DNA of 64,000 bases, taken from NCBI GenBank assembly GCA_009774255.1, contig VSNK01000003.1, forward strand, positions 14,779 through 78,778, in the 5' to 3' direction. This document shows, in pieces, positions 1-8,702 of the stretch. The position numbers and the translations under genes were made by a program. Each line of letters opens with the position of its first letter. The first letter of the stretch is position 1. Origin of the DNA: Faecalicatena sp. Lineage in GTDB: Bacteria; Bacillota; Clostridia; Lachnospirales; Lachnospiraceae. A model generated the notes under the pieces. It made no database searches. It was given only the letters and a program-made list of their open reading frames with translations, and was not told where the DNA came from.

Positions 1-185
1 TGTGCGATCCGAATCTCGGATATCTGCATTTTCTTCACACGTTCCTCAACGAACCGGCAGATAAAATCCAACTCCTCGTCCGTAAATGTGACCAATGCCC
101 TGTAAGCGGACTTATTCACCGCTACAACAACCTTCTGCACATTAAAATCTTCTTTCGTGCCGTCTTTCTTCACTACACTGATCAT
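1..185 (-). CDS. nrdD: Anaerobic ribonucleoside-triphosphate reductase, N-terminal part (cut by window edge)
   Basis: Reading leftwards from an ATG at 185, the protein begins MISVVKKDGTKEDFNVQKVV and continues about 60 residues to the window edge without a stop. This is an ATP-cone: the K-K/R-D-G-x-K-E-x-F start and the following helix are typical of the allosteric domain at the N-terminus of class III ribonucleotide reductase NrdD, which makes dNTPs without oxygen. NrdR also has an ATP-cone but carries a zinc ribbon before it, absent here. A GGAGGGCGG ribosome binding site sits just before the ATG. The catalytic glycyl-radical domain is outside the window, so another ATP-cone reductase class cannot be fully excluded. 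Confidence 0.75.
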   Translation of the reverse strand, partial: MISVVKKDGTKEDFNVQKVVVAVNKSAYRALVTFTDEELDFICRFVEERVKKMQISEIRIA

Positions 186-215
186 GTTCCGCCCTCCCAT
201 TAATTATTCATTATA

Positions 216-297
216 TATCTATATTTAGTGTCTTTGTAAACACTTTTCCACAAGATGAAGTGGTCAGTATTAAACAGTGTAACACTATATCTTCCCC
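216..297 (-). promoter_or_regulatory. Possible NrdR-box pair upstream of nrdD
   Basis: Positions 216-231 match a 16-bp NrdR-type palindrome (ACACTATATATAGTGT) at about 12 of 16 positions, and 282-297 begin with ACACTATAT, a perfect left half only. NrdR normally binds two boxes upstream of reductase genes. The spacing of roughly 65 bp is longer than usual and the second box is weak, so this is a tentative call based on motif and position. Confidence 0.3.
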
Positions 298-329
298 TCG
301 TCAATTCGTAAAATTGTACAAAAATCAGC

Positions 330-1256
330 TCAGCTAAAATCAGGCGTCCCATACAGGTCATAAGGCGTCACCTGATAGACATAGTAATTGAGCCAGTTGG
401 AGTACAGGTTGTTGGCATGAGAACGCCAGATCAGCTGCGGTTTATTCTCCGGATTATTCTCCGGATAATAATTCACAGGCATCCGGATATCCAGGCCTTT
501 CCCCAGATCTCTTTTATACTCACTGTCCAGTGTCATCCGGTCATACTCCGGATGACCCATCACAAAGATCTGTCGGCCTTCCTTCGCCATGCACAAAAAG
601 ATGCCGGCCTCATCCGAATCCGCCAGGATCATGATGCGCTCATCCTTTTCCAGCAGCTCCCGTGGAACATCGGTATGCCTGGAATGGGGGGCGTAAAATA
701 CATCGTCGAACCCTCTCACCAGAGGGATCTTGCGGTTCCGCACATGATGCGGAAAAATGCCGAACTTCTTCTGGGGAAGCCGTACCTTATTGATCCCATA
801 GTGATGATAGAGCCCTGCCTGCGCTCCCCAGCACAGGTGCAGGGTGGAGGTCACGTTAGTCACGGTCCAGTTCATGATCTCCGTCAGTTCCTCCCAGTAG
901 TCCACTTCCTCAAACGGTATCTGCTCAACCGGCGCTCCGGTAATGATAAAACCGTCGAACTTCTGCCTTTTGATTTCCTCAAAGGGTTCATAAAATTTAT
1001 AAATATGGCTGGTCGAAGTGTTCTTGGATACATGGCTGGATACACGGACAAAGGTCACGTCTGTCTGCAAAGGTGTATTGGAAAGGGAGCGCAGGATCTG
1101 AAGCTCCGTGTCCTCCTTCAGCGGCATCAGGTTCAAAAGCCCGATGCTGATCGGACGGATCTCCTGATGTGCCGCACGATATTCATCCATAACAAAGATA
1201 TTCTCACGTTCCAGTACTTCTTTTATCGGCAAGTCATTTTGCACTCTGATTGGCAT
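330..1256 (-). CDS. metA: Homoserine O-acyltransferase, predicted acetyl-CoA specific
   Basis: 308 residues, full length for the MetA/HTS family. It acylates homoserine, the first committed step of methionine synthesis, in the cytoplasm. The catalytic residues fall at family numbering: Cys142 in LHLCWGAQA, His235 and Glu237 in MGHPEYD. Residue 111 is Glu (GAPVEQIPFEEVDYW). In this family Glu111 favours acetyl-CoA, whereas Gly111, as in E. coli, favours succinyl-CoA, so homoserine O-acetyltransferase activity is predicted despite the MetA fold. The ATG at 1256 is preceded by a GAGGG site and overlaps the end of the upstream transporter gene by 23 bp, suggesting translational coupling. No SAM riboswitch or T-box is visible upstream. 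Confidence 0.93.
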   Translation of the reverse strand: MPIRVQNDLPIKEVLERENIFVMDEYRAAHQEIRPISIGLLNLMPLKEDTELQILRSLSNTPLQTDVTFVRVSSHVSKNTSTSHIYKFYEPFEEIKRQKFDGFIITGAPVEQIPFEEVDYWEELTEIMNWTVTNVTSTLHLCWGAQAGLYHHYGINKVRLPQKKFGIFPHHVRNRKIPLVRGFDDVFYAPHSRHTDVPRELLEKDERIMILADSDEAGIFLCMAKEGRQIFVMGHPEYDRMTLDSEYKRDLGKGLDIRMPVNYYPENNPENKPQLIWRSHANNLYSNWLNYYVYQVTPYDLYGTPDFS

Positions 1257-2613
1257 CTCTTATTCCCTCGTCTTTCATTAAATCATTTTCTTTTGAATGT
1301 ACATAAGTTCCGTCGGAATCTACATAACTGAATTCATCATAGCAGGATGTTTCCACAGGCAGGGACTTTTCCTCCAGTCTGTGGTTGATCAGCATACGTG
1401 TAATATAATAGATCACGGCAAAAGTAGGCACTCCAAGGATCATGCCTACAAATCCGAAGAGCCCTCCTCCAAGAAGGATGGAGAACACGACCCAGAATGC
1501 AGAAAGCCCGGTAGAATTCCCAAGAATCTTCGGTCCGATGATATTGCCGTCCAACTGCTGCAGGATCAGGATAAATATAATAAAATACACTCCCATCTTC
1601 GGATCAGAAAGCAGGATCAGAATCGCGCTCGGTATGGCTCCGATGTAAGGGCCGAAGAACGGAATTACATTTGTGACGCCTACGATGACGCTCACCAGAA
1701 GCGTATAAGGCATTCCGAGTATCGACAGGATGATAAAGCACAGGACTCCGATAATCGCCGAATCAATGATCTTTCCAATGATGAAGCCTCCGAAGATCTC
1801 ATTGCTCTTGATCGTCAGATGAAGGATCATGTTCGCCTGGGAGGGCCGGAACAAGGCACAGACAATCTTCTTTGTCTGCATGGAAAAGGATTCCTTGCTG
1901 AACAGTACATAAATAGAAACAATGATTCCGATGATCGCGTTAAATAACTCGCTGACAATATTGATGACCCCTTCAGTCAGGTTTGACATGACCACATTGG
2001 CCTGAGTGAGCATATCTGTTTTCATCCAGTTCTGCAGCAGATCCGTGACCTCCCGCAAGGTGCGGGTGAATACCTGCTCCAACGCCGAATCCCCTGCCAT
2101 CATTTTTGTGATCCAGTCCAGCGCGTCATTGAGCTGCCCGGGAACTGTGAACGCCATATCCCGTATGCTCCCGTACAGTTCCGGGATCATCATATTGCAC
2201 AGTGCTACAATGATTGCCAAAAGCACCATGACCGCAGAGAGAATCCCGACGCTCCTGCTGATCTGGTGTACCTTTTTTAATTTAGGAAATGCTTTCTCAA
2301 GAAGCCTGCTCAAATGCTGTTCCACAAACTTCATGATCGGATTCAGCAGATAGGCGATTGCCAGTCCATAAATGATCGGCTTTAAAATGCGGATCACCAT
2401 CCACACGAGCTTTGAAATTTCATCCAGCCGAAGCATCGCAAAATAAAAGATGATAACAACGGCAATGATGATGAACAACGACTTCTCTCTGCTCAGATGC
2501 TGACGCAGCTTCGATGCCTCTTTGCCGCCGAAACTGGGGCGGTTGCTGTAATGCCCGCTTTTCTGCCGGGACGTGTCACTCTGTTCCTTTTTTGATTCTA
2601 TATCCTGATTCAT
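1234..2613 (-). CDS. AI-2E family transporter (membrane protein)
   Basis: About 459 residues. A charged N-terminal tail of about 50 residues is followed by two hydrophobic helices, a long amphipathic middle part and a C-terminal bundle containing GFIIGKIIDS, GVTNVIPFFGPYIGAIPS and QQLDGNIIGPKILG, the conserved signature of the AI-2E/YdiK/PerM family (PF01594). The substrate is unknown; family members include the AI-2 exporter TqsA and Na+/H+ antiporter-like proteins. A TTG lies at 2622, but AGGAAG is correctly spaced only for the ATG at 2613, which I chose. The acidic tail of about 50 residues after the last helix is not part of the usual domain. It is probably co-transcribed with metA. Confidence 0.88.
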   Translation of the reverse strand: MNQDIESKKEQSDTSRQKSGHYSNRPSFGGKEASKLRQHLSREKSLFIIIAVVIIFYFAMLRLDEISKLVWMVIRILKPIIYGLAIAYLLNPIMKFVEQHLSRLLEKAFPKLKKVHQISRSVGILSAVMVLLAIIVALCNMMIPELYGSIRDMAFTVPGQLNDALDWITKMMAGDSALEQVFTRTLREVTDLLQNWMKTDMLTQANVVMSNLTEGVINIVSELFNAIIGIIVSIYVLFSKESFSMQTKKIVCALFRPSQANMILHLTIKSNEIFGGFIIGKIIDSAIIGVLCFIILSILGMPYTLLVSVIVGVTNVIPFFGPYIGAIPSAILILLSDPKMGVYFIIFILILQQLDGNIIGPKILGNSTGLSAFWVVFSILLGGGLFGFVGMILGVPTFAVIYYITRMLINHRLEEKSLPVETSCYDEFSYVDSDGTYVHSKENDLMKDEGIRDANQSAK

Positions 2614-2649
2614 ATCTGTCAACTTCCTGTTTAAACTACATGATTGTTA

Positions 2650-2687
2650 TTGTTCACTCCTGGGCCGTACACCACGCTGCACGGTCC
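2650..2687 (-). repeat. Truncated copy of the structured intergenic repeat
   Basis: The stretch TTGTTCACTCCTGGGCCGTA followed by ACGCTGCACGGTC matches, in opposite orientation, the end of the 40477-40620 repeat, including the GTGCA/TGCAC hairpin. Only one outer arm and the side hairpin remain. Confidence 0.5.
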
Positions 2688-2778
2688 CGAAATCCTAAAA
2701 CATGATAGAATTATAACGCCGTACGGCTTTGGGAGTCAACCACAAAAAATAACTGAAGCGACAAAAAACGTTACCGTT

Positions 2779-2925
2779 GTTACTATTCACGGCCTAGCCG
2801 GCCGCTCATAGTAACGACATCTGCCATTTAAAATCGCCTTCGGCGATGGGGCAGATGTCATCGCCCCATCACTTTTCTGGCGGCTAACCGTGCAGCGAGT
2901 GCACGGTTAGGCCATGAACAGTAAC
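2779..2925 (-). repeat. Structured intergenic repeat, family A, copy 1
   Basis: 147 bp, nearly identical in reverse orientation to the copies at 11947-12092 and 28304-28450. The outer arms GTTACTATTCACGGC and the complement of GCCATGAACAGTAAC pair. Inside are a core hairpin (CATCTGCC/GGCAGATG around ATCGCC-GAA-GGCGAT) and a side hairpin CTAACCGTGCA/TGCACGGTTAG with a five-base loop. It lies downstream of the DUF1540 gene. It has no coding capacity. Confidence 0.85.
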
Positions 2926-3012
2926 TTACCGTTCACACCGCGCTATTCGCAAAACGCATCTTCGATGCTTTTCCGCCGCTTTGCGGCTATTTTTGCTCAT
3001 AAACCGGCGTTC

Positions 3013-3090
3013 CCTTCGCCAGCCGCTGTCATGATAAGTCTTTGTGCAAGCACAAACTTATCATGACAGCGGCTGACGAGTGAACTGTAA
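3013..3090 (-). repeat. Hairpin repeat, family B, copy 1
   Basis: A hairpin with 19-bp perfect arms (AGCCGCTGTCATGATAAGT and its complement, 3021-3074) closed by TTTGTGC/GCACAAA. It ends with the box GTTACAGTTCAC (as the complement of 3079-3090). The copy at 15483-15569 is the same sequence in the other orientation, including the AGTTCACTCGTC flank. The stretch 2926-3012 between the two repeats shows nothing recognisable. Confidence 0.8.
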
Positions 3091-3100
3091 CAAAAAAACT

Positions 3101-3134
3101 GCAAAAAATCCGGAATTGCTCCCGGATTTTTTGC
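3101..3134 (-). terminator. Rho-independent terminator of the DUF1540 gene
   Basis: A 13-bp stem (GCAAAAAATCCGG / CCGGATTTTTTGC) with an 8-base loop, 17 bp past the stop at 3151 and followed on the minus strand by a run of seven T. The A/T flanks make it usable in either direction. Confidence 0.8.
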
Positions 3135-3150
3135 TTCATACCTTATATAG

Positions 3151-3468
3151 CTAATATCCACATTTAAAAGTCGCGCATTCCGTAGATTCACAGCGACAGG
3201 CATTGCTGCCTTCCACGCTGATCTTTCCGGCATGGCACTTGCACTGTTCATTGTACTTACATTCCTTTGCCTCGCAGTGGATATCCGTAGCAGGATCTGC
3301 CTCGCCCGCTACATTCGAATAGGTATCTCCATGTCTCTCCTGGAAACTGTCGCAGCAGGTCTCCCCTGCCCTTTTTGCGTTGCTTCCGCCGACCTGAATC
3401 TTGTCCAGATCACACAAAAAGTTTTTATTGTGCCTGCATGTCTGTACGGTACATTTTAATTCCGGCAT
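3151..3468 (-). CDS. DUF1540 protein with two Cys-rich repeats
   Basis: 105 residues made of two DUF1540 modules (PF07561). The first is CTVQTCRHNKNFLCDLDKI with a later CC pair; the second is CEAKECKYNEQCKCHAGKI ending in C-x-C-x4-C-x4-C. Each contains the family's x-V-x-G-S-N-A turn. The Cys spacing suggests a small metal-binding fold; the function of the family is not established, although it is common in spore-forming clostridia. A strong GAGGAGG site precedes the ATG at 3468 and a good terminator follows the stop, so it is probably monocistronic. Confidence 0.88.
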   Translation of the reverse strand: MPELKCTVQTCRHNKNFLCDLDKIQVGGSNAKRAGETCCDSFQERHGDTYSNVAGEADPATDIHCEAKECKYNEQCKCHAGKISVEGSNACRCESTECATFKCGY

Positions 3469-3595
3469 AATGATTCCTCCTCTTTTTTTAAGATCAGTAT
3501 CATTATACCCATATCGATGCTGATTATACTATTTTATATATGATTCGCCCGCCAAAAACTCTCATTTCCCTTGCTGCCAATTTTCTGAATCTTCA

Positions 3596-3646
3596 TGCCA
3601 CAATATATGAGGGCGATGCACCACATCGCTTCCATATATTGTGGCA
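3596..3646. other. Long imperfect hairpin downstream of the SEC-C gene
   Basis: TGCCACAATATATG at 3596-3609 pairs perfectly with CATATATTGTGGCA at 3633-3646. An inner pairing of GCGATG with CATCGC closes a 5-base loop. No T run follows on either strand, so it is not a standard terminator. I see no second copy in the window. Confidence 0.6.
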
Positions 3647-3698
3647 CGAATCTTCGAAAAATTATCTCAACAATGAAAATGGACTTTTGACGGTCGAA

Positions 3699-4214
3699 TC
3701 ATATATTTCTCCCGCAGCACTTTTTATATTTTTTGCCGCTTCCGCAGGGACAGGGGTCGTTCCGCCCGATCTTCTTCTCCCTGTGGACCGTGCCGGACTT
3801 TCTCTGTTCGAGGAAGAGGCGCTTTCTCGTCTCCTCATCATAAATATCATTCCACTGCGGCAGCTCATACAGCCAGTCCGCCCTCGCATCCACCATATTC
3901 TTATACAGCTTCTCCTTATCAAAGGCCAGGCTGACTTCCGTATCTTCATCCATCGTCTCAATCGGGTTCGCGGTCTTCAGGCTGTCATTGATCCCGTCCA
4001 GAAATCCGACCATGGTCATAAGATCCATATCATACTTTTCAGCCAGTTCCTTTACCGTCCCCTTTACTTCTACGTCCGGCTCGGCCAAAAGCTGTTCATA
4101 AACACCCTTCTCTTCCTCAAAATACGCGTCCCACAAGGTCTTAAGCTGCTCTCTTGTCTTTCTCTGGTCATACGCCATACCGCGCCATTGTTCCAGTAAA
4201 CTCTTATCACTCAT
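3699..4214 (-). CDS. SEC-C zinc-motif protein
   Basis: 171 residues from the ATG at 4214, chosen because AAGGAG lies nine bases upstream; a longer frame exists but has no site. The last 22 residues are a SEC-C motif ([18 protein letters not shown]), the zinc-binding tail first known from SecA and shared by many unrelated proteins. The body is acidic and helical (for example [20 protein letters not shown]) and matches a Firmicute family usually annotated only as SEC-C metal-binding domain protein. No secretion genes are adjacent, so a role in SecA targeting should not be assumed. Confidence 0.85.
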   Translation of the reverse strand: MSDKSLLEQWRGMAYDQRKTREQLKTLWDAYFEEEKGVYEQLLAEPDVEVKGTVKELAEKYDMDLMTMVGFLDGINDSLKTANPIETMDEDTEVSLAFDKEKLYKNMVDARADWLYELPQWNDIYDEETRKRLFLEQRKSGTVHREKKIGRNDPCPCGSGKKYKKCCGRNI

Positions 4215-4504
4215 TGTATTTAACTCCTTCATCATAAATATAAGTCGCTTGTATCTGCCCGGTACCCTCACAGATACGCCCGCAATCCCATGAGAATTGA
4301 CTTCGGATCGCTTATCTATTATATACTACTTTTTTTGTTCCGTAAACTCTTATTTTTACAATATATGCATAATAAACGGCATTACGGTTCATGCCCTTTT
4401 TATTTTCCAATTGAAGTTTTCCGCGAATTCAGATATAATATTCAAAAACCTGCCATTGGCTGATATTTGGCATACTATGGAATCCAAAAGGAGGATTGAT
4501 CCAT

Positions 4505-4711
4505 ATGAAAAAAATAAAACGAGTTCTGGCCCTTCTCGGCGCAATCCTGTTGATTGCTCTGTATGTTTCCACTTTGATCTTCGCGTTGTTGGACAGCCCT
4601 CTGTTCTTCGACCTATTGAAGGTCTCCGTAGCTGCCACGATCTTTTTTCCTGTCACGCTGTATGCCTGCATCCTTTTCACCCGCCTTGGTGACCATGACG
4701 AAGAGGAATAA
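4505..4711 (+). CDS. Small two-helix membrane protein
   Basis: 68 residues from the ATG at 4505 behind an AAAAGGAGG site. Two hydrophobic segments (VLALLGAILLIALYVSTLIF and VSVAATIFFPVTLYACILF) are linked by LLDSPLFFDLLK, with an acidic end DHDEEE. Similar small proteins are common in Lachnospiraceae, but I know no function. Its stop abuts the stop of the convergent gene at 4712. Confidence 0.7.
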   Translation: MKKIKRVLALLGAILLIALYVSTLIFALLDSPLFFDLLKVSVAATIFFPVTLYACILFTRLGDHDEEE

Positions 4712-4900
4712 TCATATATACAGTAGTTCCGCCAGTGTCATCACTGCGCTCCAGTGGGCAGCGGCAGTGATCTTGCCGGTGTCCTCACTTTTTTTTTCCT
4801 TTTTGCTCCTGCTATGTAGATCCTTTCCCGGCTCCTCAGATTCCGGTTCTTTTCCCTTGATCACGTTCTTTTTCCTTAGATATTCTTCCATTGTTATCAT
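4712..4900 (-). CDS. Hypothetical charged small protein
   Basis: 62 residues from the ATG at 4900 (MITMEEYLRKKNVIKG), preceded by GAGGAAG at good spacing; a longer start at 4936 lacks a site. The N-terminal third resembles a short helix and the middle is a Lys/Glu/Ser-rich linker. I do not recognise it. Support is the ribosome binding site and the tidy fit to the neighbouring stop, so it is moderate. Confidence 0.5.
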   Translation of the reverse strand: MITMEEYLRKKNVIKGKEPESEEPGKDLHSRSKKEKKSEDTGKITAAAHWSAVMTLAELLYI

Positions 4901-5096
4901 GGCATCTTCCTCTTTTCTATTCATTTTCCGTTGCATAGTTACCTCCTGTCCGTTTAGACCCCAGCTTTACTATTATATGCTCTCCTTTCAAAAATATTCC
5001 TGAGATTCCCTTTTTCATACTTTTTATCCTAACAATCAAATGTGACAGGCCCGTGACTCATTTCTTAAATATTTCGAAGGATTCTAAAGAAAAATT

Positions 5097-5144
5097 GAAA
5101 AAAACACCTGACGCAGGACTGCTTTGTTCCGCTGCGTCAGGTGT
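5097..5144 (-). terminator. Rho-independent terminator of purA
   Basis: ACACCTGACGCA (5104-5115) pairs perfectly with TGCGTCAGGTGT (5133-5144); on the minus strand the stem is followed by seven T. It starts 12 bp after the purA stop. Confidence 0.92.
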
Positions 5145-5155
5145 TGCTACACACG

Positions 5156-6430
5156 CTATCTGTATATGATATCCTCTCGTCCGGGACCATTGCTGATCAT
5201 ATGGATCGGATATCCGATCTGTTCTTCTACAAACTCAATATACTTTCTGCAATTCTCCGGGAGTTCCTCATACTTCTTGATTCCGCGGATATCGCATTTC
5301 CATCCCGGAAGCTTTTTCAGCACCGGCTTCGCCTTCGCCAGCAAATGTGTTACCGGAAATTCTGCCGTCACCTCTCCGTCAATCTCATATCCTACACAGA
5401 CCGGAATCTCGTCCAGATATCCCAGCACATCCAGTACCGTAAATGCCACGTCTGTCGTCCCCTGCAGCCTGCAGCCGTACTTGGATGCCACACAGTCGAA
5501 CCAGCCCACTCTTCTCGGCCGTCCTGTGGTCGCGCCATACTCTCCGCCGTCTCCGCCCCGTCTGCGGAGTTCTTCCGCCTCATCCCCGAAGAGTTCACTG
5601 ACAAAAGCGCCTGCTCCGACCGCGCTGGAATATGCTTTGCACACCGTAATGATCTGCTTGATCTCATAAGGCGGGATCCCTGCGCCGATGGCACCATATG
5701 CCGCCAGAGTCGAGGAGGACGTCACCATAGGGTAGATCCCGTGATCCGGATCCTTCAGAGATCCGAGCTGCCCTTCCAGAAGGATATTCTTCCCCTCCTT
5801 CAGAGCATTGTGCAAAAACAAAGGCACGTCGCACACATAAGGGGAAATCATCTCCCTGTAACCGATCAGTTCCTTGTACAACTCCTCCGGATCAATGAGA
5901 GGCTTGTGATACAGATGCTCCAGAAATACATTTTTCTGCTCCGCCACACGGGCTGCTTTTTCTCTGAGCAGTCCTTCGTCATATAGTTCACTGACCTGGA
6001 AGCCGATCTTTGCGAACTTATCCGAATAGAAGGGCGCGATCCCGGACTTGGTAGAGCCAAAAGACTTTCCGCCAAGGCGCTCTTCCTCATATGCGTCAAA
6101 CAGCTTGTGATATGACATGACGATCTGCGCACGGTCAGACACCAGGAGCTTCGGCGCAGGAACCCCCCGGTCAATGACAGACCGTATTTCCTCACACAGT
6201 GTGGGAATATCCAAAGCCACTCCATTTCCGATTACGCTTGTCGTATGGCTGTAAAATACACCTGACGGCAATGTATGCAGCGCGAATTTTCCATAATCAT
6301 TTACGATCGTATGCCCTGCATTGGCACCTCCCTGAAAACGGACAATAATGTCGGATTCCCTGCCCAGCATATCCGTAATCTTACCTTTACCTTCATCGCC
6401 CCAGTTTGCTCCAACTACTGCTTTAACCAT
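5156..6430 (-). CDS. purA: Adenylosuccinate synthetase
   Basis: 424 residues, the usual PurA length. It makes adenylosuccinate from IMP, aspartate and GTP, the first step from IMP to AMP. The start is the ATG at 6430 with an AGGAGGG site; ten in-frame residues upstream have no support. Signature motifs are visible: the N-terminal GANWGDEGKGK P-loop with catalytic Asp, GGANAGHT with the catalytic His, the IMP-binding GSTKSGIAP, and GATTGRPRRVGWFD. It is a single gene between its own promoter and terminator, with no other purine genes nearby. Confidence 0.97.
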   Translation of the reverse strand: MVKAVVGANWGDEGKGKITDMLGRESDIIVRFQGGANAGHTIVNDYGKFALHTLPSGVFYSHTTSVIGNGVALDIPTLCEEIRSVIDRGVPAPKLLVSDRAQIVMSYHKLFDAYEEERLGGKSFGSTKSGIAPFYSDKFAKIGFQVSELYDEGLLREKAARVAEQKNVFLEHLYHKPLIDPEELYKELIGYREMISPYVCDVPLFLHNALKEGKNILLEGQLGSLKDPDHGIYPMVTSSSTLAAYGAIGAGIPPYEIKQIITVCKAYSSAVGAGAFVSELFGDEAEELRRRGGDGGEYGATTGRPRRVGWFDCVASKYGCRLQGTTDVAFTVLDVLGYLDEIPVCVGYEIDGEVTAEFPVTHLLAKAKPVLKKLPGWKCDIRGIKKYEELPENCRKYIEFVEEQIGYPIHMISNGPGREDIIYR

Positions 6431-6501
6431 TTTAAACCCTCCTGCAATCTGCGCAGCCAATTTTTGACACTACACTTTTGTATCTGTAAACTGCCGTATG
6501 C

Positions 6502-6530
6502 ATTATACTATAATTTTTTATATCTGTAAA
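6502..6530 (-). promoter_or_regulatory. Sigma-A type promoter of purA
   Basis: On the minus strand TTTACA (6530-6525), a 17-bp spacer and a perfect TATAAT (6507-6502). The leader to the ATG at 6430 is about 65 nt. I see no purine riboswitch fold or PurR box. Confidence 0.65.
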
Positions 6531-6553
6531 ATACATTTTAAAAAAACTTATCC

Positions 6554-8125
6554 TTACATCAAAGGCGCAATCAGACGAAGAACCCTGCCCATAAAGATCA
6601 TCCCGAGATTGATCTTCTTCAGATCGGCCACGGAAATCCTGTGGCATTGTTTCAGGGTCTTCTGGAAATCCTGCTCCACATCCCGAATCACAGGATTATT
6701 ATAGATGAACACCCCGCACTCAAAATGCAGATAAAGGCTCCGATAGTCCAGATTAATCGTCCCTATGGTCGCCGTATCGTTATCAGAGACAAAAATCTTC
6801 GCGTGCACGAAGCCAGGGGTGAACTCATAGATCTTGACCCCTGCCTGGATCAGTTCCCTGTAATAGGTCTTTGCCAGCGCAAACGCGTACCGCTTATCCG
6901 GAATGCCCGGCATGATAATCTTCACGTCGATCCCGCTCTTCGCCGCCCGGCAGAGCGCATCCGTCATCTGGCTGTCCAGAATCAGATAGGGCGTCATGAT
7001 ATGTACGTACTTTTTTGCATGATTCAAAATATGGCAGTACACTTCCTCGCCCACGTCTTCATGATCAAAGGGACTGTCCCCATAAGGCATCACGAATCCC
7101 AGTTCCCGCCGCAGTTCCTTGCACGGTTTCGTAAGATATCTCCCATAATACTCCGGTTTGCGCTCCGTGGCGTTCCACATCTGCAGGAACAGCATCGTCA
7201 GGCTCTGCACGGCATCGCCCTCCAGCATGACAGCCGTGTCCTTCCAGTAACCGAATCTTTCCTGCCGGTTGATATATTCATCTCCCAGATTGATTCCGCC
7301 GGTAAAGCCCACTTTTCCGTCTATGACGCAGATCTTCCGGTGATCCCGGTTATTCTGCGCGGTAGTAAGTACCGGCCGGATGGGACTGAACATTTTACAT
7401 TTGATTCCAAACTTTTGGATCATCTTCGGGTAATTATAGGGAAGAAGGGAAATACTGCACATCCCGTCATACATAAAGCGGACATCCAGTCCCTCGGCCG
7501 CCTTCTGCTTCAGGATCCGTAAAATGCTTTCCCACATATAACCCTCGGCCACAATAAAATATTCCAGAAAAATAAACTTCCGGGCGCCTTTCAACTGCTC
7601 CAGCAGTGCCGGAAACTTTTCCTCCCCGCAGCTAAAATAGGTTGCTTTTGTGTTACGGTACACCGGAAAATGGAGCGACCGGTTCATATAGTGGGCCAGA
7701 TTGGCATTGGCCGGTTTGCTGCGGCGCAGATCTTCCACGATGCTCTTTTTCTGGTTCAGATAAGGCCATGTCTCCATCTGCCGCTGTTTGAGCTGTTCTC
7801 CTATAAAATGGACTCCCAGTTCCATCTTGGCATACACATAAAAGGCGCATCCAAAGACCGGAAAGATCAAGATCAAAAGAATCCACGTTCGGCTGAATTC
7901 CGGACAAGTCTGCTCATTCATGATATAGATGATCACACCAGCCTGTACCACCAGAGTCACGCCGTAGATATAGACCATATAATCCCTAAGGATCGTCAGC
8001 AGGCCCGCAAACATTGCCAGCTGCAGCAGGATCAGCAGCAGGATCAGCGCGGTACGGCTGAATATAATACGCAGAACTCCCTTTTTCGCTTTTTTTCCAG
8101 CCTTTACAGCTATATTGTATTCCAT
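6554..8125 (-). CDS. cls: Cardiolipin synthase
   Basis: 523 residues, the bacterial Cls (PLD-type) layout. Two N-terminal membrane helices (FSRTALILLLILLQLAMFAG and SRTWILLILIFPVFGCAFYV) are followed by two phospholipase D motifs: HRKICVIDGKVGFTGGINLG and HAKIFVSDNDTATIGTINLD, each with the H-x-K-x4-D catalytic set. It condenses two phosphatidylglycerols, or PG with CDP-diacylglycerol, at the membrane. The ATG at 8125 has GAAGGAG upstream. It is not obviously linked to its neighbours. Confidence 0.94.
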   Translation of the reverse strand: MEYNIAVKAGKKAKKGVLRIIFSRTALILLLILLQLAMFAGLLTILRDYMVYIYGVTLVVQAGVIIYIMNEQTCPEFSRTWILLILIFPVFGCAFYVYAKMELGVHFIGEQLKQRQMETWPYLNQKKSIVEDLRRSKPANANLAHYMNRSLHFPVYRNTKATYFSCGEEKFPALLEQLKGARKFIFLEYFIVAEGYMWESILRILKQKAAEGLDVRFMYDGMCSISLLPYNYPKMIQKFGIKCKMFSPIRPVLTTAQNNRDHRKICVIDGKVGFTGGINLGDEYINRQERFGYWKDTAVMLEGDAVQSLTMLFLQMWNATERKPEYYGRYLTKPCKELRRELGFVMPYGDSPFDHEDVGEEVYCHILNHAKKYVHIMTPYLILDSQMTDALCRAAKSGIDVKIIMPGIPDKRYAFALAKTYYRELIQAGVKIYEFTPGFVHAKIFVSDNDTATIGTINLDYRSLYLHFECGVFIYNNPVIRDVEQDFQKTLKQCHRISVADLKKINLGMIFMGRVLRLIAPLM

Positions 8126-8260
8126 AAAAATAAAACTCCTTCATCAAGGCTCTGACAATCCGTACAGAGCACATTGCCGGCATTTTCTGCCGGATTCCGG
8201 AAAAAACAAATGAAATCCCTTAGAGCAAAAGCCCCTTGGGATCCCATCATCCTCTCAGTT

Positions 8261-8617
8261 CTACTCTTTGTCGGAAGCGACCTCTTCGTCTGACCGGACT
8301 TCCGTCTCTTCTGCCGCAGGCGCAGACTCCTCCTTCTCTTCCGCGGCTTTTACCGTGTCCTCCTTCTCTTCTTCCGCGTCCTCACCGGATTCTGCGTCCT
8401 CCTTCCGAGCCGGATCCGCCGCTTTATTCAGCGGAACATATCCCCGTCCGGAAACAGGCTTCAGATCGCCATCCAGGTCAAAATCATCCTCATCCTCAAA
8501 TTCGTCATCCTCGAATTCGGATGCTTCATTTTTCTTTTTACAAAAATAAGCAATTATGATACCGATTATCGTTCCTACAACAGCGAGGGCTGCCAGCCAT
8601 TTAAAATTCTTTTTCAA
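8261..8617 (-). CDS. Membrane-anchored acidic protein of unknown function
   Basis: 118 residues, starting at TTG 8617 with AAAGGAG nine bases upstream. One N-terminal helix (FKWLAALAVVGTIIGIIIAY) is followed by CKKK and a long, very acidic Glu/Asp/Ala tail that is probably unstructured. Such short-anchor proteins with acidic tails occur across Lachnospiraceae, but I know no function. Confidence 0.65.
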   Translation of the reverse strand: MKKNFKWLAALAVVGTIIGIIIAYFCKKKNEASEFEDDEFEDEDDFDLDGDLKPVSGRGYVPLNKAADPARKEDAESGEDAEEEKEDTVKAAEEKEESAPAAEETEVRSDEEVASDKE

Positions 8618-8702
8618 AACAGGACTCTCCTTTCTTCCATTCCGTGACTAAATCATTTACTATTTTAATACTTTTTAAACACAATTACAATCTTTTTTTT
8701 GA

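Noticed and set aside
330..2640. SAM riboswitch or T-box for metA
   Set aside because: No aptamer-like or T-box sequence is found upstream of the transporter-metA pair; only a repeat fragment is present.
2926..3012. A gene between the two repeats
   Set aside because: An 84-codon minus-strand frame ends there (2997) but lies over the family B hairpin and the DUF1540 gene; no independent support.
6641..7522. A 293-codon plus-strand frame opposite cls
   Set aside because: Antisense to the phospholipase D domains; composition and lack of a ribosome site mark it as a shadow.
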